This document shows, in pieces, positions 1 through 6,199 of a stretch of 6,200 nt of DNA (position 1 is its first letter; every line of letters begins with the position of its first letter). A program made the position numbers and the translations under genes. A model generated the notes under the pieces. It was not told where the DNA came from. It made no database searches and was given only the letters and a program-made list of their open reading frames with translations. This DNA comes from SMXQ01 sp033720855 (GTDB lineage: Bacteria; Pseudomonadota; Alphaproteobacteria; SMXQ01): contig JAWWBR010000182.1 of assembly GCA_033720855.1 (NCBI GenBank), forward strand, positions 1 to 6,200. Reading direction: 5' to 3'.

Positions 1-4
1 CGGC

Positions 5-721
5 TTATTGCCGAGCTTCTGCCTCGAGACGAGCCGTCGCCTCATCGATCCGATCACCCAGGGTTTTGAGGAACGCCCTGCGGTCGAGCCCGGCCGGCAT
101 CGGGTCGAGGAATTCGACGATTATGGTCCCGGCGCGCTTGTGGAAGCCGCGCCGCGGCCAGAACAGGCCGGAGTTGAGAGCGACCGGCACCACCGGGGCG
201 TCGGTGCCTGCGTACAGCGCGGCGATACCGGGTTGGTAGGGGGCGCTGGCGCCGGGGGAGGTGCGCGTTCCTTGGGGGAACATGACCACCGAACGGCCTT
301 GGCGGAGCGCCGCCCGCGCCCCGCGCACCAGGACGCGCAATGCAGCGGGGCCGCGTTTGCGGTCGATCCACACCGATTGGGCCCGCCAGGCGTACCAGCC
401 GTAGAGGGGAATCCAGCGCAGTTCCTGCTTGGCGACCATCGCCGGGTCGCCCAGGAAGGCGGGGAAGAACAGCGTGTCCCAGGCCGATTGGTGCTTGGCG
501 GCGAAGATCGCCGGACCGTCCGGGATGCGCTCCCGGCCGCGCACCTCCCAGCCCGTTCCGACCACCGCCCGCAATGTCCAGAGCACATGGCGCGACCACC
601 ATTTGCCGAGCCCGCGCATGACCGCCGGCGGCATGATCAGGAGGGGAAAGCAAGCCACGCCGATGACCACGGTCGAGACGAAGAAGACCAGATTGAACAG
701 CGCCGCGCGCAGGAACGTCAC
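5..721 (-). CDS. plsC: 1-acyl-sn-glycerol-3-phosphate acyltransferase (PlsC/LPLAT family)
   Basis: The 238-residue product should transfer an acyl chain from acyl-ACP or acyl-CoA to lysophosphatidic acid, making phosphatidic acid at the inner membrane for phospholipid synthesis. Visible motifs are a hydrophobic N-terminal membrane segment (about residues 7-31), the catalytic HX4D box HQSAWD (77-82), the block II motif WIDRKRG (118-124), the substrate-binding block FPQGTR (148-153) and VPVALNSG (178-185). Their order, spacing and the total length are typical of bacterial PlsC. The FPEGTR block has Gln in place of Glu. The start is GTG at 721, chosen because a perfect AAGGAGG lies 7 nt upstream; the stop is TAA at 5-7. 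It is the last visible gene of the ftsE-ftsX-ydcF-like-plsC operon. Which acyl donor it uses, and whether it is the only PlsC of the cell, cannot be told from here. Confidence 0.93.
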   Translation of the reverse strand: MTFLRAALFNLVFFVSTVVIGVACFPLLIMPPAVMRGLGKWWSRHVLWTLRAVVGTGWEVRGRERIPDGPAIFAAKHQSAWDTLFFPAFLGDPAMVAKQELRWIPLYGWYAWRAQSVWIDRKRGPAALRVLVRGARAALRQGRSVVMFPQGTRTSPGASAPYQPGIAALYAGTDAPVVPVALNSGLFWPRRGFHKRAGTIIVEFLDPMPAGLDRRAFLKTLGDRIDEATARLEAEARQ

Positions 722-728
722 CGCCCAG

Positions 729-735
729 CCTCCTT
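729..735 (-). promoter_or_regulatory. Shine-Dalgarno site of plsC (AAGGAGG)
   Basis: The minus strand reads AAGGAGG here, 7 nt before the GTG start of plsC. It fixes that non-ATG start. The site overlaps the TAA stop of the upstream YdcF-like gene (734-736), so ribosomes ending there pass directly over it. Confidence 0.85.
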
Positions 736-1342
736 ACCAAGGCCGCATCAAGGCAATCAGGTACTTGACGTATTCGCTGACCACCAGGCGCAAGGTGCCG
801 GGCCAGTACCACCAGCGTTCGGCTTTGAACTCCGGGGGAAAGACCGGGTGGGCGATGATGGTGATCTCGGGCATCAGGCGGCGGAACTCCAGCAGAGATC
901 GGCGCATATGGTAGTTGGCGGTAACCAGCCGCAGCGAACGGAAGCCCTCTTTCCGGATCCAGAGGGCGGTCTCCCTGGCGTTGCCCCTGGTGTTGTCGGC
1001 GGTGTGGCCCAGCGCCATGCAGCACTCCAGCTCCCTGCTCTGGTTTCGCACCAGCTTGAGGATCTGTGCCACGTCGACGCCCCGATAGACGCCGGACACG
1101 AACAGTTTGCGCGCCTGTCCCCGGGCCAGAAGGTCAACGCCGACGGCGAGCCGGCCGGCGCCGCCGGTAAGCACCACTACGGCGTCGGTGGCGGCATCGG
1201 CACGGCTGACGGCGCGGGGCAGGGTTTCTGCGAACCACACCAAGCCGCCGAGCCACAGGGCCGCTAGGGCGGCGGCAAACCCCAGCCAGCGGAAGGCGGG
1301 CCCCCGCTGGCGGTGCGGGCGAAGGAAACTCGCACCTGTCAC
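734..1342 (-). CDS. YdcF/SanA-like DUF218 membrane-anchored protein
   Basis: The 202-residue product has one N-terminal membrane helix (about residues 19-37) followed by a DUF218 (YdcF/SanA/ElyC-like) domain. Family landmarks are DAVVVLTGG (53-61), the strand KLFVSGV (79-85), a segment resembling the family's conserved NT..EA motif (ADNTRGNARETA), and LVTANYHMRRS in the C-terminal half. DUF218 proteins are linked to envelope and peptidoglycan-precursor homeostasis, but their biochemical activity is poorly defined, so no reaction is claimed. The GTG at 1342 was chosen because it forms a GTGA overlap with the ftsX stop and has a weak AAGAGA ribosome site 5 nt upstream. A longer start at 1435 would add 31 Arg/His-rich residues that only shadow ftsX. 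The next gene, plsC, begins 12 nt downstream. Position within a division/phospholipid operon suggests an envelope role. Confidence 0.87.
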   Translation of the reverse strand: MTGASFLRPHRQRGPAFRWLGFAAALAALWLGGLVWFAETLPRAVSRADAATDAVVVLTGGAGRLAVGVDLLARGQARKLFVSGVYRGVDVAQILKLVRNQSRELECCMALGHTADNTRGNARETALWIRKEGFRSLRLVTANYHMRRSLLEFRRLMPEITIIAHPVFPPEFKAERWWYWPGTLRLVVSEYVKYLIALMRPW

Positions 1343-2217
1343 GGCAATCTCTTGAGGGCGCCGATCACGGTGAAATGGGCGGTGATCATGGCGATCACGG
1401 TGACGCCCACGGGCACCGCTGCCAGCGCCAGCCATTGTTCCGGCCCGAAATCGAGCTGTGGCAGCAAGCCGGCGCCGACGGCTCCGGCGAAATGCCCGAG
1501 CGCCAAGACGGTCGCTGCCGTAAGGACCAGACCGATGGTCCCTCCCTTCAGGCCGAGCTCTAGGGCCTGCCCCTGAAACTGGCGCGCGACATAACCGTCC
1601 ATGGCCCCCATCAGGTGCAGGAGTTCGATGGTCTCGCCGTGGATGGCGAGGCCGGTGCGGGTGATGAAGACAACCGTCGCCACGGCGGCGATTGCCACCA
1701 AAAGAACGATTGCCAAGGCTACCAGCTCGACCGACCGGACGAGTGCGATCAGGCGGTCGAGGGTCTTCCTATGGTCGTCCAAAACGGTGCCGGGCACGGC
1801 GCCGTCAAGCGCGGTGGCAAGCGCTCCGAGGTCGGGTCCGGGATCGGTCTCAACCCGCACATCTATCAGCCGCGGCAGGGGCAGGCCCGCGCCCAACGCG
1901 TCGCGGCCCAGCCACGGCTCCAGCAGGGCGGCGGTCTCGGCGCCGCCGATGGGACGGGCAGATACCACCCCTTCGGTCTTGCGCAGGATGGCGAGCGCCT
2001 TGTCGACGGCACCGTCGGGGGCGCGGGTTCGGGCCGCGGGAACCTGGACCGTCACCGTCCCCTGAAGGCCGCTGTCCCAGCGTTCCACCGCTGCCGATAA
2101 GCTCATCATACCGGCCAAGGACAAGCCGCCGAGATAGACGATCATGGCCATCAGCCAGGGCAGGAAATGCCGGACCGGATCGGCATCGAGGGCGAGATCG
2201 CGTCGGCGCCAGAACAT
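1339..2217 (-). CDS. ftsX: Cell division protein FtsX (ABC transporter permease-like)
   Basis: FtsX is the inner-membrane half of the FtsEX complex, which in studied bacteria links ATP hydrolysis by FtsE to activation of septal peptidoglycan hydrolases. The 292-residue product has the FtsX layout: a short cytoplasmic N-terminus, TM1 (about 18-41), a periplasmic domain (about 42-160), TM2 (163-186), the conserved cytoplasmic loop ETIELLHLMGAMDGYVARQF (195-214), TM3 (about 219-243) and TM4 (about 264-284). The LMGAMDGYVARQF segment is a good family signature. The ATG at 2217 shares one base with the ftsE stop (TGATG), so translation is probably coupled. An upstream start at 2301 would add 28 residues lying inside ftsE and was rejected. 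The stop TGA overlaps the start of the YdcF-like gene. No periplasmic partner such as EnvC is visible in the window. Confidence 0.93.
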   Translation of the reverse strand: MFWRRRDLALDADPVRHFLPWLMAMIVYLGGLSLAGMMSLSAAVERWDSGLQGTVTVQVPAARTRAPDGAVDKALAILRKTEGVVSARPIGGAETAALLEPWLGRDALGAGLPLPRLIDVRVETDPGPDLGALATALDGAVPGTVLDDHRKTLDRLIALVRSVELVALAIVLLVAIAAVATVVFITRTGLAIHGETIELLHLMGAMDGYVARQFQGQALELGLKGGTIGLVLTAATVLALGHFAGAVGAGLLPQLDFGPEQWLALAAVPVGVTVIAMITAHFTVIGALKRLP

Positions 2218-2906
2218 CAGCCTGCCCCGGTCCCGCCATGCTGCGGCAAAGTGGGGCCCGACAACGAACGGTGGGCCAGGTGCAAGCGCGGGTGTGGGCA
2301 ACGATCCATCAGCCCCTCGTTGTGGGTAGCGAAGAGGATCGTCGTACCGAGCCGGTTGAGCTCCTCGAACAGGTGGAGAAGGCGCAGGGCGATATCATCG
2401 TCGACATTGCCCGTGGGCTCGTCGGCGAGCAGCAGCTCGGGCCGGCTGATGACGGCCCGGGCGATGGCAACGCGCTGCTTCTGGCCGCCCGAAAGGGTCA
2501 GGGGGGAGGCATCGATGCAGTCCTTGAGGCCGACCCAGTTGAGGAGTTCCACCGCATGGACCTTGATGTCCTCCCACGGCTCGCCTTTGACCTTGAGGGG
2601 AAGGGCCACGTTCTCGATCACGCTCAGATGGCTGAGCAGGCGGAAATCCTGGAACACCACACCGATCCGCCGCCGCAGCAGGCTAAGGTCGCGTCGCCCT
2701 GCGATGGTGACATCTTGGCCAAACAAGGTGATCAAACCGCGCGACGGCCGGTGGGCGAGATAGATCAATTTGAGCAGGGACGATTTTCCCGCCCCCGAGG
2801 CACCGCTCAGGAAATGAAAGGATCCAATCGGCAACTCGAAGCTGATATCGTGCAGGACCTCGGCCCCGAGGCCGTAACGCATCCCCACGTTCTCGAAACG
2901 AACCAC
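2217..2906 (-). CDS. ftsE: Cell division ATP-binding protein FtsE
   Basis: FtsE is the cytoplasmic ABC ATPase of the FtsEX division complex. The 229-residue product carries a full nucleotide-binding domain: Walker A SGASGAGKSS (34-43), Q-loop FQDFRLL with Q86, ABC signature LSGGQKQR (138-145), Walker B with catalytic Glu LLLADEPTG (158-166, E163), D-loop NVD (167-169) and switch His in ATHN (H195). The DEPTGNVD and FQDFRLL variants are typical of FtsE rather than other small ABC ATPases, and ftsX follows directly. All catalytic residues are present, so it should be active. The start is GTG at 2906, giving the usual short lead MVRFENVGMRYG. A GAGGA ribosome site lies 5 nt upstream. The frame stays open well upstream, but that part runs into the divergent gene and lacks family similarity. 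It is the first gene of the four-gene operon. Confidence 0.97.
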   Translation of the reverse strand: MVRFENVGMRYGLGAEVLHDISFELPIGSFHFLSGASGAGKSSLLKLIYLAHRPSRGLITLFGQDVTIAGRRDLSLLRRRIGVVFQDFRLLSHLSVIENVALPLKVKGEPWEDIKVHAVELLNWVGLKDCIDASPLTLSGGQKQRVAIARAVISRPELLLADEPTGNVDDDIALRLLHLFEELNRLGTTILFATHNEGLMDRCPHPRLHLAHRSLSGPTLPQHGGTGAG

Positions 2907-2911
2907 AGCCG

Positions 2912-2916
2912 TCCTC
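2912..2916 (-). promoter_or_regulatory. Ribosome binding site of ftsE (GAGGA)
   Basis: The minus strand reads GAGGA, 5 nt before the GTG at 2906. Together with the N-terminal family alignment this decides the ftsE start. Confidence 0.6.
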
Positions 2917-2937
2917 GAAAAGTCGTACCGACGAGCC

Positions 2938-2943
2938 AGTATA
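2938..2943 (-). promoter_or_regulatory. Possible -10 element of the ftsE operon promoter
   Basis: The minus strand reads TATACT, matching 5 of 6 bases of the -10 consensus, 31 nt before the ftsE start, in otherwise very GC-rich DNA. No good -35 box lies 16-18 nt upstream; that position is C/G-rich. Only half a promoter is therefore visible. It could be activator-dependent, or chance. Confidence 0.35.
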
Positions 2944-3024
2944 TACGACGCCACGCGTCCCCGGGGGGGCAGAAATGCGGCAATTTGCAGCGGCCGCGGG
3001 CCCTGCCGCGAACCACCCCATCGC

Positions 3025-3053
3025 TTGCCATGATCCGACCCAGCACTTATAAA
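3025..3053 (+). promoter_or_regulatory. Sigma70-like promoter for the zinc-ribbon/cpdR pair
   Basis: TTGCCA (3025-3030, 5 of 6 against TTGACA) is followed after 17 nt by TATAAA (3048-3053, 5 of 6 against TATAAT). Spacing is optimal and the AT-rich patch stands out from its GC-rich surroundings. Transcription would start near 3060, leaving a leader of roughly 54 nt before the ATG at 3114. Confidence 0.65.
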
Positions 3054-3113
3054 AACCAGCGGGCGCGGAGCGGCGGTCCGGCCCCGATCCCGCCCCTGTG
3101 GAGCGCCGGCCTG

Positions 3114-3773
3114 ATGATCATCACCTGTCCATCCTGCCAGACCCGTTACAAGGTCGATCCGGCCAGCTTCGGCGCCAAGGGGCGCCGGGTCAGGTGCAGT
3201 AATTGCGACAATATGTGGACGGAGCGTCCGGCCGAGGATCTGCCCAAGCGGGTCGACGCCGAGGCGCCGCCCGAGCGCGATGCCCCAAGCGAGGTTCTCG
3301 ACGCCGAGGCCGCCGCCGAGGACGGGGCCAAGGGGCGCGGCTCCGCCATGGGCTGGGGGGCGCTCGGCGCCGTCGTCATCGCCGTCGTCGCCGGTGCCGT
3401 CCTGGCGCGGGAATCGATCGTCCGCTGGTGGCCGCCGGCACAGCGTCTTTACGTCGCCGCGGGGATTCCCGTACCCGTGGGCAAAGCCGGTCTGGCCGTC
3501 GAAGTCCTCAGCCACGACCATGCGGTCCAGGGCGGCAGAATCATTTTGATCGTCAAGGGCAAGGTCACCAACATTTCCGGCGAGGTGCGCGACGTGCCGA
3601 AACTGCGGGCGTGGATCCGGGGGAAGGATGCAAGTGAACTCGCCAACTGGACCTTCGCAGCCGGCCAGTCCCGCCTGCTTCCCGGTGAGACGGTGCCCTT
3701 CGTGACCCGGTTCCAGAACCCTCCGGCCGGTGCCGCGGCGCTGGCCATCGACTTTTCCGGCACGGAGAAATAG
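3114..3773 (+). CDS. MJ0042 zinc-ribbon, single-membrane-span protein (DUF3426-like)
   Basis: The 219-residue product begins with an MJ0042-type zinc ribbon: CPSC (C5, C8) and CSNC (C28, C31), with the typical TRYKVDP and the GRRVRC...W context. An acidic Pro/Ala/Glu-rich linker (about 37-76) follows, then one membrane helix (about 79-98) and a C-terminal domain of about 120 residues, probably periplasmic, with a beta-rich look resembling DUF3426. In other proteobacteria such proteins are annotated only as zinc-ribbon or wrongly as thioredoxin. No enzymatic residues are evident and no function is claimed. The topology would put a metal-binding head in the cytoplasm and a domain outside. The ATG at 3114 has GGAG at 3100-3103, places the first Cys at residue 5 as in the family, and follows a good promoter. 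The frame is open far upstream, but that part is antisense to ftsEX. cpdR follows after 5 nt. Confidence 0.9.
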   Translation: MIITCPSCQTRYKVDPASFGAKGRRVRCSNCDNMWTERPAEDLPKRVDAEAPPERDAPSEVLDAEAAAEDGAKGRGSAMGWGALGAVVIAVVAGAVLARESIVRWWPPAQRLYVAAGIPVPVGKAGLAVEVLSHDHAVQGGRIILIVKGKVTNISGEVRDVPKLRAWIRGKDASELANWTFAAGQSRLLPGETVPFVTRFQNPPAGAAALAIDFSGTEK

Positions 3774-3778
3774 GCGTC

Positions 3779-4153
3779 ATGGCGCGCATCCTTGTTGCCG
3801 AGGACGAGCGCGCGGTGCGCGAATTCGTCTGCCGTGCCCTGGGCCAGGAGGGGCACACCGTGACCCCCGTTGAGGACGGCCTTCAGGCGTTAGCGGAACT
3901 GGCCGCCGGCGACTTCGATCTGTTGCTTACGGACATCGTCATGCCGGGAATGGACGGCATCGCCCTCGCCCTGAAAGTGGCCCGCGACAATCCCGAGCTT
4001 CCGATCCTGCTGATGTCGGGCTTCTCCATGGAGCGGCAACGGGCGCACAACCTCGACGCCCTCATTCACGAGGTCATCCCCAAGCCGTTTACCTTGCGGG
4101 AGATCCTGGATGCGGTGAACAAGGTCCTGAAGACCAGCGGCAAGTTGAACTGA
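3779..4153 (+). CDS. cpdR: CpdR-like single-domain response regulator
   Basis: This is a stand-alone receiver domain of 124 residues without an output domain. Acidic-pocket residues E8 and D9, phospho-acceptor D52 (in LLLTDIVMPGMDGIAL), S80 in LLMSGF and the invariant K102 in KPFTL are all present, so it should be phosphorylatable. The segment QRAHNLDALIHEVIPKPFTL (87-106) and DIVMPGMDGIALAL are characteristic of CpdR. In Caulobacter, CpdR is an adaptor that, when unphosphorylated, primes ClpXP to degrade cell-cycle proteins and is controlled by the CckA-ChpT phosphorelay. The C-terminus here ends KTSGKLN. The ATG at 3779 has GGAG at 3764-3767, inside the end of the upstream gene, and lies 5 nt after that gene's stop, so the two are probably co-transcribed. 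The CpdR assignment rests on remembered motif similarity; a generic CheY-like regulator is the alternative. Confidence 0.85.
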   Translation: MARILVAEDERAVREFVCRALGQEGHTVTPVEDGLQALAELAAGDFDLLLTDIVMPGMDGIALALKVARDNPELPILLMSGFSMERQRAHNLDALIHEVIPKPFTLREILDAVNKVLKTSGKLN

Positions 4154-4168
4154 GCCGCCGTCGGTCTT
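4154..4168. other. 15-nt convergent junction without a visible terminator
   Basis: The stop codons of cpdR (plus) and the DUF4175 gene (minus) are 15 nt apart. No stem followed by a T-run is seen for either direction, so transcripts may run into the opposite gene or end by Rho. Confidence 0.5.
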
Positions 4169-5980
4169 TTAGAACCGCCGCAACAGCCGGTTCAGATAAT
4201 CCATTTCCAACTCGGGACGGCCGATCTCCCCGGCCCGGCGGCGCAGCTCCTGCAGGATCTCCCAGGCCCTCTGGGTCTCGGATTCCTCGGGGATGTCGAC
4301 GTCGTCGCTCGAGGTCATGCCGCTATTGGGCAATTGACGGCCCAGCGGATCGTAGGCGAAGGGCATCTGGCCGGGGCGTCGGCCCATCATGCCGCGGCCC
4401 CGTCCGCGCCCGCGCCCGCGGCCCTGGCCGAAGCGGCGCATGAATTGCTGGGCCATCTGGCCGAGGCCGCGGCGCAGGTTTTCGAGCGCCTTGCCCTGGG
4501 GCCCGGTGGCGTCGCCGGGACGGTTCTTGCGCAGCGCCTCGAGCGCCTCGCGCATCTCCAGCTCGGCATCGCCTAGCGATTTCGGCACCTTGCCCATCAT
4601 CTCGCCGAAGCGGCGCAGCATCTCCTGCAACTGCTTCTTCAAATCGCCCTGCCGGCGGGCGCCCTCCTCGGTCGAGGGCGGACGCCCCTGGCGCATGCCC
4701 TCTTGCGACTGGCGGTGGCTCTCGTCCATCAGCTCCTGCTGACGGCGCATCATGTCTTGCAGTTCCTGCAGCATGCGCCAGGCCTGGGATTGCGCTTGGC
4801 CTCGGGGCTGGCCCTGGGCAAAGCGTCCGGAGCGGAGGTTTTCCAACATCTCGCGCAGCATCGACAACAGCTGCCGTGCGGCGTCGAGGTTCCCCGTCAT
4901 GGCCAGTTCGCGCGCCCGGTCGAGCAGGCGCTGAAGGTCCTGGGACGAGAGATTGCGGCTGTTGGGATCGAACGGCCGGGCCCAGTTGGGGAGGTTCTTC
5001 ATGCCCTTCATCATCTCGCGCAGGAATTCGGACATGGCCTGCTGCAATTCGCGCATCAGCTTCTGGATCTCGGCGTTGCCGGCCTTGTTCTTGAGCGCTT
5101 CCATCAGCTTCTTTTGTATTTCCCTGAGCCGGCGCTCGGCCTGCGACAAATTGCCGTCCTCGAGGCGAAGCGCCGTCTCCCACAGCATCTCCTGGACCTC
5201 TTTGATGCCCTCATAACTGTTATCGCGCTCGAGCGTCCGGGCCATCTCCTGGATCGCCAGGAACACAACCGTGTCGTGATCGTAGGCGCCGGGAATGGTG
5301 CCCAGGTTGACCAGCTCGTCGCGCACGTCGTCCCGCGTTTCCGGGTCCTTGGCGAGGCGTTTGCGCAGGATCACCAGGGCGCGGGCTACGGGATGGCGGA
5401 AGAAGCGCTCGGGTAAGGTGATGGTGACCGAATCGCTGACGCCGTCCTGGCCCCGCGCGTCCTTGGCGACGATCTGCACGTGGACCTCGAGACCGGCCCA
5501 GGGGTGGGAGGTGAGGTCGTGGTAGCTGGTCTCCTTGACGTCCTTGACCGTCGAGCCCGGCAGCGCCAGGTCGATCACCTTGACCGTATTCAATTCGGCG
5601 AGCATGGCCGCCTTGGCCTTGTCCTCGGCCTCGCTGGCCTGATCTTCGGATTTCGGCGGTGTGATGCCGGGGATCTCTTCCTTGACCTCCTCCCCGCCGG
5701 CGCGGGTGCGACGGATCATCAGCTTGGCCTCGGCAAAGCCATAGTCGTCATTGCCTTCGAGATCGATCCTCAGCGCGCCGCGGGCCGAGCGTCCGGGATC
5801 CTCGCCGAAGCTCACCACCGGCGGCTGATCGGGAACCAGGAACACCGGCCAATTGCCGATCTCGCGCCCGGCCTGGAGCACACGGATATGTTTGACGTCG
5901 GGCGCGAGTTCGATGGTCGAGGATAGCTTGTACGTTCCTTCGGCAACGGCCTTGAACTCGGTATCCGCCGCGCCGATCAC
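4169..5980 (-). CDS. DUF4175/TIGR02302 family protein, 5' part missing or disrupted
   Basis: Counting from the first in-frame GTG (5980), 603 residues are readable. As I recall, family members are about 800 or more residues, with N-terminal membrane helices that are absent here. Family landmarks: a beta-rich region with DQPPVVSFGEDP (51-62) and NDDYGFAEAKLMIRR (77-91); FFRHPVARALVILRKRL (193-209); long Gln/Met/Arg-rich helices, probably coiled (about 240-515); an Arg-Gly repeat (520-530); DPLGRQLPNSG (544-554); and a conserved end DIPEESETQRAWEILQELRR plus a final YLNRLLRRF. Function is unknown; the family was named for low complexity in Alphaproteobacteria. The GTG is doubtful as a start: family-like sequence continues upstream of it and no clear ribosome site is present. 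It is better read as the 3' part of a longer gene broken by the TAA at 6083-6085. Confidence 0.85.
   Translation of the reverse strand: MIGAADTEFKAVAEGTYKLSSTIELAPDVKHIRVLQAGREIGNWPVFLVPDQPPVVSFGEDPGRSARGALRIDLEGNDDYGFAEAKLMIRRTRAGGEEVKEEIPGITPPKSEDQASEAEDKAKAAMLAELNTVKVIDLALPGSTVKDVKETSYHDLTSHPWAGLEVHVQIVAKDARGQDGVSDSVTITLPERFFRHPVARALVILRKRLAKDPETRDDVRDELVNLGTIPGAYDHDTVVFLAIQEMARTLERDNSYEGIKEVQEMLWETALRLEDGNLSQAERRLREIQKKLMEALKNKAGNAEIQKLMRELQQAMSEFLREMMKGMKNLPNWARPFDPNSRNLSSQDLQRLLDRARELAMTGNLDAARQLLSMLREMLENLRSGRFAQGQPRGQAQSQAWRMLQELQDMMRRQQELMDESHRQSQEGMRQGRPPSTEEGARRQGDLKKQLQEMLRRFGEMMGKVPKSLGDAELEMREALEALRKNRPGDATGPQGKALENLRRGLGQMAQQFMRRFGQGRGRGRGRGRGMMGRRPGQMPFAYDPLGRQLPNSGMTSSDDVDIPEESETQRAWEILQELRRRAGEIGRPELEMDYLNRLLRRF
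4392..4427 (-). repeat. Imperfect hexanucleotide repeat encoding an Arg-Gly tract
   Basis: Six degenerate 6-nt units of the type CCGCGC/CCGCGG lie in tandem within the DUF4175 gene and encode alternating Gly and Arg. Units differ at several bases, so the tract is old or selected at protein level rather than a fresh slippage array. Confidence 0.7.
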
Positions 5981-6082
5981 CAGCCGGGGCGCGCCCCAGC
6001 CGCCCGACAGCTGCGCCAGAACGGTCGAGCCTTCGGGAATGGCGATGGGCCCGCTGATGGTCCCGGTGGCGGCAGGGCGCCG
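5981..6082 (-). other. Open in-frame extension of the DUF4175 gene upstream of its first GTG
   Basis: These 34 codons are in the frame of the DUF4175 gene and include the segment TGTISGPIAIPEGSTVLAQL, which resembles the conserved stretch of the family (a G..I.VPEGS-like motif, from memory). They contain no ATG, GTG or TTG codon, so they can only be translated as a continuation from further upstream, across the TAA at 6083-6085. This suggests the gene once began, or really begins, beyond that stop. Confidence 0.6.
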
Positions 6083-6199
6083 TTAGGCCGCGGCCGGGAA
6101 CACCCTGCCACCGTTGGTGAGGCCGAGGCGCAGGTTCGGGTCGGCACCCGGGACGGTCACCCACGACGCCTCGCCGGCGTGGTCGGAGAGCATGCGGAC
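6083..6199 (-). CDS. C-terminal 38 codons of an open frame entering from the right edge
   Basis: In the same frame as the DUF4175 gene, the minus strand is open from the window edge to a TAA at 6083-6085. Third codon positions are almost all G or C, as in the real genes here, and the translation (ending NGGRVFPAAA) is not repetitive or Arg-rich like most shadow frames. It is either the end of a separate upstream gene or, more likely, the preceding part of the DUF4175 gene cut by a stop. A WVT element followed by Pro at about 13-17 faintly recalls the W(V/I)TPPAYTG motif I associate with this family, but the match is too poor to rely on. The product is not identified. Confidence 0.5.
   Translation of the reverse strand, partial: VRMLSDHAGEASWVTVPGADPNLRLGLTNGGRVFPAAA

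Larger units (their letters stand above)
2907..3113. promoter_or_regulatory. Divergent intergenic control region between ftsE and the zinc-ribbon/cpdR pair
   Basis: This 207-bp non-coding stretch lies between two divergent start codons. It holds the plus-strand promoter, the possible minus-strand -10 element, an imperfect inverted repeat and both ribosome sites. I see no TTAA half-sites of a CtrA box and no GANTC methylation site in it. Confidence 0.7.

Noticed and set aside
8..1267. Long plus-strand open frame (419 codons) opposite plsC and the YdcF-like gene
   Set aside because: It is a GC-skew shadow of two well-supported minus-strand genes. Composition is rich in His, Gln, Arg and Gly, with no recognisable domain.
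2218..2301. N-terminal extension of FtsX from an upstream start
   Set aside because: It lies within ftsE and adds a Pro-rich segment not typical of FtsX. The ATG overlapping the ftsE stop gives the normal length.
1692..3113. A plus-strand open frame continuous with the zinc-ribbon gene that could give a 693-residue protein
   Set aside because: The upstream part is antisense to ftsE and ftsX, is Arg/Pro/Gly-rich without family features, and the promoter, ribosome site and zinc-ribbon N-terminus all place the start at 3114.
2907..3113. CtrA box or GANTC methylation site expected near cell-cycle genes
   Set aside because: No TTAA pair or GANTC was found on reading the intergenic region.
4172..4193. 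GAACCG/CGGTTC hairpin at the convergent gene ends, considered as a terminator
   Set aside because: It has a 10-nt loop, lies inside the DUF4175 coding end, and has no T-run after the stem in either direction.
4703..5416. Plus-strand open frame (237 codons) opposite the DUF4175 gene
   Set aside because: It is the mirror of a Gln/Arg/Met/Leu-rich helical coding region. No ribosome site or family match, and the minus-strand protein carries conserved family motifs.
5748..6164. Alternative minus-strand frame of 138 codons spanning the TAA at 6083, considered as the true upstream part through a frameshift
   Set aside because: Its translation is Arg/Gly/Pro-rich with poor codon third-position bias, while the frame containing the TAA has good bias on both sides; a substitution fits better than a frameshift.
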